Positions 1-5,779 of a stretch of 11,443 nucleotides of DNA are shown here, piece by piece. The translations under genes were made by a program, and so were the position numbers. Within the stretch, counting starts at the first letter, position 1. Every line of letters starts with the position of its first letter. The notes under the pieces are model-generated. The model was not told the DNA's origin. It ran no database searches and saw only the letters and a program-made list of their open reading frames with translations. Source of the DNA: Geodermatophilaceae bacterium (GTDB lineage: Bacteria; Actinomycetota; Actinomycetes; Mycobacteriales; Geodermatophilaceae); the NCBI GenBank assembly GCA_013813215.1, contig JACCSC010000017.1, forward strand, positions 1 to 11,443, given 5' to 3'.

Positions 1-499
1 TCGCCGAGGGATTGGGCGCCGTCGGCAAGATCGCCGAGGACCATGCCGAGCAGGTCGCGTCGGCCGTGCCGGCGGATGCGCTGCAGCTCGGCGGCCAGCA
101 GGGCCGTCGTGGTGAGCCGCTGCTGGAGGCGCTGACCACTAGCAAGGCCGCCTGCCGATCGGTGCGCGCCCAGAGGGCGGCATGAACCGCGGCGGCGCCG
201 GCCCGGACCCGCGGGATGCCGGCCCGGACGACGTCGCCAGGCCGCCGCCAGCGGCTCACCCCGAAGGTCCACCTGTGGCGCCGACCGCGGTCGTGAGCCG
301 TGGCGACAGGACACGGCGATCGGCCCGTTGACACCGGTCAGTCGCGCCGCCTGCAGGGCGGACAGCCCGTCGAACGCGGCGTCGGCGCCCGTCGGTGGCG
401 GGTCAGCCCGAGCACGCGCAGCTGGTGGCGTGACAGCACGCCGTCCTGGCCCCTGGTATGCCGCGCCGCGACCGCACAACGGTCACGACGGCTGGACAC
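1..499 (-). pseudogene. Decayed AbiEi-like/DUF559 paralogue (left end outside window)
   Basis: Read on the minus strand from a GTG at 499, this segment parallels the intact gene at 4705-5634. The opening residues SRRDRCAVAARHTRGQDG continue into LSRHQL, then LGLTRH, matching intact residues about 5-36. Three lesions follow. About 115 nt are missing near 387-394: the sequence jumps from LTRH (intact residue 36) to ADAAFDGLSALQAA (intact residue 78) in a new frame. Near 257-262 one extra G moves the match to another frame (VSRWRRPGDVV, RVRAGAAAVHAALW). Near 128-135 one base is missing and the match continues as LQQRLTT and later LGMVLGDLADG. The left edge corresponds to about intact residue 205, so the nuclease-like half lies outside. 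The intact family has an AbiEi-type winged helix plus a DUF559 domain. This copy cannot make that protein; identification as a paralogue is strong, while its age and cause are unknown. Confidence 0.85.
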
Positions 500-568
500 C
501 TGGTCAGCGTGCCGTTGCACGAGTCTCCGCGACGTCCCGCGGCGCCGCCTGGGGATGGCGCGGCAGCC

Positions 569-577
569 TGTGGACAC
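569..577 (-). promoter_or_regulatory. DnaA-box-like 9-mer upstream of the pseudogene
   Basis: The minus strand reads GTGTCCACA, one mismatch from the actinobacterial DnaA-box consensus TTGTCCACA. It lies 17 nt from the palindromic repeat at 594-622. A similar site lies at the corresponding place upstream of the intact DUF559 gene. The match is visible, but function is unproven: a single site is not an origin, and it may only be inherited promoter sequence from the duplication. Confidence 0.25.
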
Positions 578-593
578 GCAAGGGCGCGTGATA

Positions 594-622
594 CGTGTCA
601 ATACTGACGCGCATCAACCGCC
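594..622 (-). repeat. Palindromic 29-nt element, copy 1
   Basis: Arms CGTGTCA and TGACGCG flank a 4-nt spacer (594-611, 6 of 7 pairs). After 3 nt comes CAACCGCC (615-622). Copies 2 and 3 share the exact spacing. This copy lies between the divergent DUF559 pseudogene (GTG 499) and the luciferase-like gene (ATG 638). It overlaps the likely -35 region of the latter. Read on the minus strand it contains TTGACA, so it could serve as a promoter or operator in either direction. Confidence 0.7.
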
Positions 623-630
623 GCTACGGT
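604..630 (+). promoter_or_regulatory. Putative leaderless promoter of the luciferase-like gene
   Basis: A TANNNT-type -10 hexamer, TACGGT (625-630), lies 7 nt before the ATG at 638, so transcription would begin at or next to the start codon. CTGACG (604-609) is a weak -35 candidate at a short 15-nt spacing. It falls inside the palindromic element, which could let a repressor bound there block transcription. No Shine-Dalgarno sequence is evident, which fits a leaderless mRNA. Confidence 0.4.
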
Positions 631-637
631 GGCCGGC

Positions 638-1516
638 ATGCGGATCGGCGCCATTCTCCCGGCCGGCGACCGACCTGACCGGCCGGCCAACTGGGCCACG
701 GTCCGCGACTTCGCGCTGAGCGCGGACCAGGGCGGCCTGGACTCGGTCTGGGTGTTCGACCACCTCCTCCACGAATCGGCCAGTGGCCGCACCGGCCAGC
801 TCGAGGGCTGGACGACGCTGTCCGCCGTCGCCGCGGTGACCGAGCGCGTCCAGGTCGGCACGCTGGTGATGTGCAGCCCCTTCCGGAACCCGGTGCTGCT
901 GGCCAAGATGGCCGCCACCGCCGACGAGGTCAGTGGCGGCCGCCTGATCCTCGGCCTGGGGGCGGGCTGGCACGCTCCGGAGTTCGCCGCCATGGGCCTG
1001 TCGATGGAGCAGCGCGTCGACCGCTTCGCCGAGGCGCTGCCGATCGTCACCGGCCTGCTGCGCGGTGAGCGGATCACGTTCGCCGGTAAGCACCACGACG
1101 TGCGAGCCGCCGAGCTGCTGCCCACGCCGACCCGGTGCATTCCGGTCCTGGTGGCGGCGTTGCGTCCGCGGATGCTCCGACTCACCGCGCGGTACGCCGA
1201 CGCATGGAACATCGCGTGGTACGGCGCACCGGACGACCACCTCCGCCGAACCATGGCCGCCTTGCGTGAGGCGCTCGACGCCGAGGGGCGCGACCCGGCC
1301 ACGCTGACCATCACCGTCGGCGTACACGTCCACGACCCGGACAGCGGTGAGGCACCCGACCCGGCGGACACCGTGCTCGGTGGTTCCCTCGACGAGCTGG
1401 CCAGGGCGCTGGAGGACTACGCGGCCCTAGGTGTGGATCACCTGATCGTGTTGCCACAGCCGCACACCGAACGCACCCTGGCGCGACTGATCGCGGCCCG
1501 GCAGCTGACCGAGTGA
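638..1516 (+). CDS. Luciferase-like monooxygenase, probable F420-dependent oxidoreductase
   Basis: 292 aa, a full-length single TIM-barrel protein of the bacterial luciferase-like (LLM) family. These soluble enzymes use reduced flavin or, in many actinobacteria, coenzyme F420 to oxidise or reduce small molecules; the substrate cannot be read here. Visible hallmarks: the N-terminal strand RIGAILP; VFDH at 39-42; TLVMCSPFRNP at 75-85; GRLILGLGAGW at 101-111, the classic LLM glycine-rich signature; ARYADAWN at 184-191; and a C-terminal GVDHLIVLPQP strand at 265-275. I prefer ATG 638 to the GTG at 629 because a -10-like TACGGT at 625-630 overlaps the GTG and would give a leaderless message from the ATG. 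It is divergent from the DUF559 pseudogene, with the palindromic repeat between them. Family assignment is firm; F420 rather than FMN is inferred from lineage and sequence type. Confidence 0.9.
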   Translation: MRIGAILPAGDRPDRPANWATVRDFALSADQGGLDSVWVFDHLLHESASGRTGQLEGWTTLSAVAAVTERVQVGTLVMCSPFRNPVLLAKMAATADEVSGGRLILGLGAGWHAPEFAAMGLSMEQRVDRFAEALPIVTGLLRGERITFAGKHHDVRAAELLPTPTRCIPVLVAALRPRMLRLTARYADAWNIAWYGAPDDHLRRTMAALREALDAEGRDPATLTITVGVHVHDPDSGEAPDPADTVLGGSLDELARALEDYAALGVDHLIVLPQPHTERTLARLIAARQLTE

Positions 1517-1724
1517 GCAGGCCGACATTCGTCGAACTGCGCGCCTCCCATCTTCCCCAGCGTGTCGGCACCGGCTCCAACCGCGAACTCGCCGACGCCA
1601 TGATGGGCCCGTAGCCGGTCGCGCAGACCAGCAGCCCAGAGCGGGCCGCGGCGGCGGCCGAGACGGCCGGCCTCGTCGTTCTACGACGTCGCTGCGGGAG
1701 CGCGCAAGCCGGGATGAGGTAGCT
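1513..1724 (+). other. Intergenic stretch with possible gene remnant
   Basis: A GTG at 1513 overlaps the preceding stop (GTGA) and opens a 33-codon frame, beginning SRPTFVELRASHL and ending at TAG 1612. A second frame downstream reads FYDVAAGARKPG before a stop. The frame of the following GNAT gene is also open upstream of its start (residues such as SLRERASRDEVAV) but has no start codon. These broken protein-like stretches could be debris of an N-terminal domain or of a small lost gene. I cannot identify a family. Confidence 0.25.
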
Positions 1725-2255
1725 GTGGACTGGGTGCGGCTGGAGTTGGACGTGGATGCCTTCGACGAGGCACGGTTCGCGCCGTACCTGCAGGCCTGCC
1801 AGGTGGCCGGCATCGAGTTCACCACGCTGGCCGAACTCGGCGACACGACCGAACACCGCCGGGAACTGTGGGCGCTGAACCGCACGTGCTCCGCGGACAT
1901 CCCGGACCGGGGCGAGTTCTACACCCTCGAGCAGTACGTCGCCGAGCGCATCGAGACGCCCAGCTTCGACCCCAGCGGTGTCGCACTGGCCATCGACGGC
2001 GACGGCTGGGTCGGGATGGCCACCACCTCGCTGCACCCGACGCGCGGCTTCGCGTTCAGCGAGATGACCGGCGTCCTGCCCAGCCACCGCGGCCGCGGAT
2101 TGTCCTTGGCCCTGAAGCTGCTCGCCGTCCGTTTCACCCGGTCCCGCGACCTGCACTGGCTGCGTACGTTCCACCATCCGAGGAACGTCAGCGCGATCGC
2201 GATGAACCGCCGGCTGGGCTTCGTGGACGAGGACCCGCACCGCTGGCCTTCGTAG
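1725..2255 (+). CDS. GNAT-family N-acetyltransferase
   Basis: 176 aa. GNAT enzymes transfer an acetyl group from acetyl-CoA to an amine; the acceptor is unknown. The acetyl-CoA binding motif A is seen at about 114-130: MTGVLPSHRGRG followed by LALKLL, with the R-G-R-G pyrophosphate loop at 122-125. The C-terminal motif NVSAIAMNRRLGF lies at 154-166. GTG 1725 is chosen because GAGG at 1716-1719 is well placed as a ribosome binding site. The N-terminal 40 residues (LELDVDAFDEARFAPYL, then GIEFTTLAEL) resemble the inter-domain linker that opens the second half of tandem-GNAT proteins of about 330 residues. The gene may therefore be a stand-alone C-terminal domain whose N-terminal domain was lost; this is an inference. 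Its 3' end overlaps the convergent S9 pseudogene by 68 nt. Confidence 0.88.
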   Translation: MDWVRLELDVDAFDEARFAPYLQACQVAGIEFTTLAELGDTTEHRRELWALNRTCSADIPDRGEFYTLEQYVAERIETPSFDPSGVALAIDGDGWVGMATTSLHPTRGFAFSEMTGVLPSHRGRGLSLALKLLAVRFTRSRDLHWLRTFHHPRNVSAIAMNRRLGFVDEDPHRWPS

Positions 2256-4227
2256 CCTCGTCACAGAAGTCCAGGACCGTCCGGTACCAGGTGACTGCAT
2301 TGCTCGGGTTGAGCACCCAGTGGTTCTCCCCGGTGAACTGCAGGAAACGGTGCGGCATGTCCTCGGGGACGCCCTCCCAGCGTGACCAGGTCCCACCACA
2401 GCCGCAGTTCCTCCGAGACAGGCACCCGGTAGTCGCGGTTGCCGTGCACGACGAGCATCGGCGTCCGGATGTGGTCGACGAAGCGGTCCGGTGAGTTCTC
2501 GGCGTACCACTCGGGGTGCTCCTCGGGCCGGCCGAAGATGCCGGCCTTCCACGCCGCCATGTCCGTCGTGGCGTGCTGCTGGTCGAGCGCCCACAGCCCG
2601 GCGTGGGTGACGATCGCGCGAAACCGCTCGGTGTGCCCGGTGATCCAGTTCGTCATGTAGCCGCCGAAGCTCGCGCCGAGCAGGCAGGTCCGCGTCGGGT
2701 CGAGCCCGTACGCCGGATCGTCGAGTACCCGGTCGGTCAGAGCCTCGACTTCGCGCCAGACGGCAGCGGCCCGGTGCGGCCAGGCCCGCGCGATGCAGTC
2801 CGCGCCGTACCCGGTGGACAGCGCCGGATCGGGCAGCAGGACGGCGTACCCGCGGGCGACGGCGACCCACGGACACCACCGCCAGGCCCAGCTGTTCCAG
2901 CTGCCGAACGGACCACCGTGCACCCAGGTCATCAGCGGCACCGGGCCCTCGACGGCCGCGGGCCGGCAGAGCCAGCCGGGCACCGTGACGTCACCGACCC
3001 GCTGGTCGACCCGCATCATGCGCCCCGGCAGCGGCCGGACGTCGCCGGGTGCCCGCAGGAAAATCGACTGCTGGTCGGTGGTGGCAGGGTCGAGGCGGAC
3101 CGGCACCGGCGGGCGGTCGACCGCCGAGCGCAGGGCGAACAGCGATCCGCCGTCCGGTGCCGGCAGCAGGTGGGAGTAGGTCGCGTCGGCGGCGAGCCGT
3201 CGCAGGACGTGACCGGTGGCGGGATCCACCGCCAGTACGCCGCCGGCTCCGTGCAGGTCCCCGGCGACGAAGAGGACCGCCCCGTCGGCGGCCCAGACGT
3301 AGTCGGTGGGGTGCAGGTCGCCCAGCCGGGCCTCGACCGCCCGTCGGCGCCGTGGATCTGCACCACCTCGGTGTGCGGGGTCTCGAAGGTGCCGCGCGTT
3401 CGGCGTACGACGGCGTACGCCGAGCCGGTCTGGTCGAGCAGGGGCCCCGCGAAGTCGGTGTCGGGCTCGGACAGCAGCACGGTCCGCGCCCCCGAGGCCA
3501 GGTCGATAGCGACGACATCGGTCCGGGTCAGTCCGCGCGGTTCGCGGCTGGTCCAGGTGCACAGCGCGCGGCCGCCTCCGACCGTGACGTCAGTGCCCTG
3601 CAGCGCGTGCCCCGCGTCCGGCGCCAGGTCGCGCAGCGTCCCCTCGCCGCCGGCATCGAGCACGAACACCCGCGGGCCGGTCTCGCCCAACTCGTTGTCC
3701 CAGTACCTGACGGGCATCCCGTCAGGCAGGATGCCGCTGGCCTTGGACTCCTTGCGCTGCTTGCGGCGCGCCTTCTCATCGTCGGCCGGGTCGTCGCCCG
3801 CGTCGGCCAGCCGACTTCCGCTGATCACGACGACGGGCGCGGAGGGGTCGACCACCGGGTCGCTCAGCCCGCCGGACGTGCGTGCCAGCACCGACGCCTC
3901 ACCCGTAGGCGGCAGCGACCAGAGCGCCCTGCCCTCGGCGTCGGAGTCCTGCGGATCCGGTCGCTCGGAGGTGAACAGCAGCGCACCGTCAGGCAGGAAC
4001 GCCGCCCCCGTCTCGCCCTCGGATGAGAACGTCAGCCGGATCGGGTCGGCCGCACCGGCCGGGTCGATCTCCCACAGCGAACTCGTGTACGCCGAACGTT
4101 CTGCGTCCGGTGCCGCGACCGTGGCGACCAGGCGGGAGCCGTCCAGAGACAAGGCGAGTGCGGTGACTCTGGGCAGGCCGACGAAGGCCTCGAGGTCACC
4201 GAACGGGGAGGGGGGCTCTGAGGCGAC
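2188..4227 (-). pseudogene. S9 family (prolyl oligopeptidase-type) serine peptidase, frameshifted
   Basis: Joining three frames gives about 680 aa, the usual length for actinobacterial S9 acylaminoacyl-/dipeptidyl-peptidase-like enzymes. These cleave short peptides with an N-terminal propeller and a C-terminal alpha/beta hydrolase. Segment 1 (from about 4224) starts ASEPPSPFGDLEAFVGLPR and carries propeller-type repeats such as LSLDGSRLVATV. Near 3338-3344 one base appears missing and the frame shifts to ARLGDLHPTDYVWAADGAV. Segment 2 holds the nucleophile motif GASFGGYM and the aspartate motif HGNRDYRVP. Near 2371-2385 a second shift (+1 or -2) occurs, and only in the third frame does the catalytic-His motif FTGENHWVLNPSNAV appear, ending at TGA 2190-2188. 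The codon where translation should begin is GTC (4227-4225), with no ATG, GTG or TTG nearby. Sequencing error could explain single indels. Two indels plus no start favour a real pseudogene, in tandem behind the YjbR gene. Confidence 0.85.
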
Positions 4228-4228
4228 G

Positions 4229-4627
4229 CTACGTCGTACCGCCTTGCGGCCTGTCGAGAGAGTCCAGGTAGGACTGGGCCAGCCGCTTCGGCGCCTGCGC
4301 CAGCCACGCCTCACCGAGCAACTCGGCCAATTCGGCCTCGGCGATCCGCTCCAGCCGGACCAGGATCGCGGGGTAGCCGTCGAAGTGCGGAGTCGTGAAG
4401 TAGACCTCCGGATCGTCGGCCAGCAGCGCCTCCTTGGCGCCCTGGTCGGCTGTCCGGGCACCCAGGATGTCGCCTCCCCAGGCGGCGTCCCCCAGCGCCT
4501 CGTAGTCCTTGGCCCGCAGCGGCCGCTCCCACGCGACGAGCTTCTTGCGCACCCGCCAGGTGCGCTCGTCCTCGGTGGTCTCCGGCAAGGCCATCGCCAG
4601 TCGGCGTACGTCGTCCCAGGTCGCCAC
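4229..4627 (-). CDS. MmcQ/YjbR family (DNA-binding-like fold) protein
   Basis: 132 aa, the normal size for this compact family, whose fold resembles double-wing DNA-binding proteins but whose role is unsettled. Family features in order: TWDDVRRLAMALPETTE at 3-19; ERTWRVRKKLVAWERPL at 21-37; the ALGDAAWGGDILGART region at 44-59; KEALLADDPEVYFTTPHFDGYP at 65-86 (split here as KEALLADDP and YFTTPHFDGYP); then LVRLERI and LGEAWLAQAPKRL. The start is the GTG at 4627, where the conserved sequence begins. A -10-like TACGGT lies 6 nt before it, indicating a leaderless message. It sits 77 nt downstream of the DUF559 stop, with palindromic repeat copy 2 between them. Its stop abuts the S9 pseudogene, suggesting the two were once co-transcribed. 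No biochemical role is assigned. Confidence 0.9.
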   Translation of the reverse strand: MATWDDVRRLAMALPETTEDERTWRVRKKLVAWERPLRAKDYEALGDAAWGGDILGARTADQGAKEALLADDPEVYFTTPHFDGYPAILVRLERIAEAELAELLGEAWLAQAPKRLAQSYLDSLDRPQGGTT

Positions 4628-4633
4628 GCCAGC

Positions 4634-4639
4634 ACCGTA
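4634..4639 (-). promoter_or_regulatory. Putative leaderless -10 element of the YjbR-family gene
   Basis: On the minus strand TACGGT, preceded by T, lies 6 nt before the GTG at 4627. The same hexamer sits 7 nt before the luciferase-like start. No clear -35 lies at 17 nt. The TTGACA inside the palindromic element is about 32 nt upstream of this hexamer, too far for a standard -35, so it is more likely operator-like if functional. Confidence 0.35.
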
Positions 4640-4669
4640 AGCCCCGCCATCGCCCAACGGCGGCCGACG

Positions 4670-4698
4670 CGTGTCAATGCTGACACGGAGCACCCGCC
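4670..4698 (-). repeat. Palindromic 29-nt element, copy 2
   Basis: A perfect inverted repeat, CGTGTCA / TGACACG, around a 4-nt spacer (4670-4687) is followed after 3 nt by CACCCGCC (4691-4698). It starts 6 nt past the DUF559 stop codon and lies 42 nt before the YjbR-family start. On the minus strand, similarity to copy 3 extends over about 53 nt (4702-4651 versus 5774-5722), with roughly 40 identical positions by eye. Confidence 0.8.
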
Positions 4699-4704
4699 AC
4701 TGAG

Positions 4705-5634
4705 TCAGGCCGCTGCGCGCCAACCGCGGTCTGACAGCGCCCGCGCTACCTGATCGAGGAACTCTGCCGGCGCCAGCCGCAAGCCGAGCAGCGGGATGCG
4801 CAACACCAGCTCGCCGCCGATGACCAAGGCGTTCTGCCGCAGCGCGTCCTCCAGCGGGGCCAGGCCGCTCAGATGGGCGATCCCGTCGATCTCTACGGTC
4901 ACGCCGTACTCCTCGAAGTGGACGTCGAGGTGCCAGCGACCTCGGGGGCCACTGCGGACCGCCTGCCGCGTGGGTGTGGGCAGGCCACGGCGGCGGCACA
5001 GACCGGCAAAGTCCAGTTCGCCGAGCGCCGGCGCGCCGTCGAGAACGTCGCCAAGAACCTGTCGCACGAATGCTCGCCGGCGATGCCGCGCGATCCGGCC
5101 CAGCTCGGTCACGAGACGCTGCGGTGTCGTCAGCCGCTGTTGCACGGTGGCGACCAGCACGAGGGCGGCGTGCCGATCACTCGACGTCCACAGGGCGGCG
5201 TGAATCGCCGCGGCGCCAGGCCGGACCCGCGGGACGCCGGCCTGCACGACATCGCATGGACGGCGCCAGCGGCTGACCCGGACGAGCGCCGCAGGCGCCG
5301 ATCGGGGCCGACCGCCGTGCCCGCACGACGCCACGACCGGGCCGTCGATTCCCTCGAGTCCGGCTGCCTGCAGCGCGGTCAACCCGTCGAGGGCCGCGTC
5401 CGCACAGACGGTCTCCAGCACGGCCACCCACCAGCGCTGGCGCTGGCTCAGCTGGCCGGTCACCACGGCGACGGTGTGCAGCGTCGGCTGCGTCCAGCGC
5501 CGGGCTCTGACCTCGGTGCGGACGTCGTGCCGGGTCAGGCCCAGGGCGCGCAACTGGTGGCGAGAGACCACCCCGTCCTGGCCCTCGGCGAACCTTGCGG
5601 CGGCGGCGCAGCGGTCACGTCGGGTGCCGGGCAC
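4705..5634 (-). CDS. AbiEi-like winged-helix protein with DUF559 (PD-(D/E)XK-like) domain
   Basis: 309 aa. Residues about 18-60 (GQDGVVSRHQLRALGLTRHD, then VRARRWTQP) match the helix-turn-helix start of type IV antitoxin AbiEi-like proteins. The C-terminal region, about 205-303, is a DUF559 domain related to Vsr/PD-(D/E)XK nucleases. It shows E206, D237 in HLDVHF, the E-I-D-G core at 248-251 with H254, and then DALRQNALVIGG and VLRIPLLGLRL. The candidate metal ligands are thus retained. GTG 5634 is chosen because the paralogue at 499 begins with the same residues after a GTG. No cognate AbiEii toxin lies beside it, so an antitoxin role is not supported. The family is often multicopy in actinobacteria and its function is unknown. 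It lies between tricorn and the YjbR gene, and direct copies of the palindromic element flank it on both sides. Confidence 0.88.
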   Translation of the reverse strand: MPGTRRDRCAAAARFAEGQDGVVSRHQLRALGLTRHDVRTEVRARRWTQPTLHTVAVVTGQLSQRQRWWVAVLETVCADAALDGLTALQAAGLEGIDGPVVASCGHGGRPRSAPAALVRVSRWRRPCDVVQAGVPRVRPGAAAIHAALWTSSDRHAALVLVATVQQRLTTPQRLVTELGRIARHRRRAFVRQVLGDVLDGAPALGELDFAGLCRRRGLPTPTRQAVRSGPRGRWHLDVHFEEYGVTVEIDGIAHLSGLAPLEDALRQNALVIGGELVLRIPLLGLRLAPAEFLDQVARALSDRGWRAAA

Positions 5635-5684
5635 CGGCCCAGCGTGGGACCGCGCCGGCGATGGCGGCGGCCGCGACCCTCACG

Positions 5685-5713
5685 TGTGGACACAAGCCGC
5701 ACCCTGTGGACAT
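5685..5713 (-). promoter_or_regulatory. Two DnaA-box-like 9-mers upstream of the DUF559 gene
   Basis: The minus strand carries GTGTCCACA (rc of 5685-5693) and ATGTCCACA (rc of 5705-5713), each one mismatch from TTGTCCACA. They lie between the palindromic element (5742-5770) and the DUF559 start (5634), like the single site at 569-577 beside the pseudogene. The stretch TGTCCACAGG is identical in both loci. They could be DnaA-responsive sites, a promoter feature, or simply ancestral sequence shared by the two copies. Confidence 0.3.
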
Positions 5714-5741
5714 AGCGCCCACGCCACAACGGGGGCTGGCG

Positions 5742-5770
5742 CGCGTCACTATTGACGCGCCTCACCCGCC
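5742..5770 (-). repeat. Palindromic 29-nt element, copy 3
   Basis: Arms CGCGTCA and TGACGCG around CTAT pair perfectly, and one more pair at 5741/5760 gives 8-nt arms. CACCCGCC follows after 3 nt (5763-5770). The element begins 9 nt beyond the tricorn stop codon and lies 107 nt upstream of the DUF559 start. As the longest perfect palindrome of the three, it is a good query for a genome search. It could also form a hairpin behind tricorn, but it has no U-run. Confidence 0.8.
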
Positions 5771-5779
5771 ATTGACCAG

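Noticed and set aside
1311..2879. A 522-codon minus-strand frame
   Set aside because: It runs antisense through the GNAT and luciferase-like genes and is an out-of-frame reading of the S9 sequence. It lacks any family motif.
2516..4753. A 745-codon open frame on the plus strand
   Set aside because: It is antisense to the S9, YjbR and DUF559 sequences, is rich in Arg/Pro/Gly/Ala with no recognisable domain, and is the usual artefact of GC-rich coding DNA read on the wrong strand.
4705..5634. An AbiE-type type IV toxin-antitoxin system
   Set aside because: No AbiEii nucleotidyltransferase toxin lies on either side. The C-terminal DUF559 domain marks a different, orphan protein class.
569..5713. 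A replication origin suggested by DnaA-box-like sites
   Set aside because: There are only three imperfect boxes split between two loci 5 kb apart, with no AT-rich unwinding region and no dnaA, dnaN or par genes.
594..5770. The palindromic repeats as a CRISPR array or transposon ends
   Set aside because: The copies are kilobases apart with genes between them, there are no spacers, and no transposase or target-site duplication is visible.
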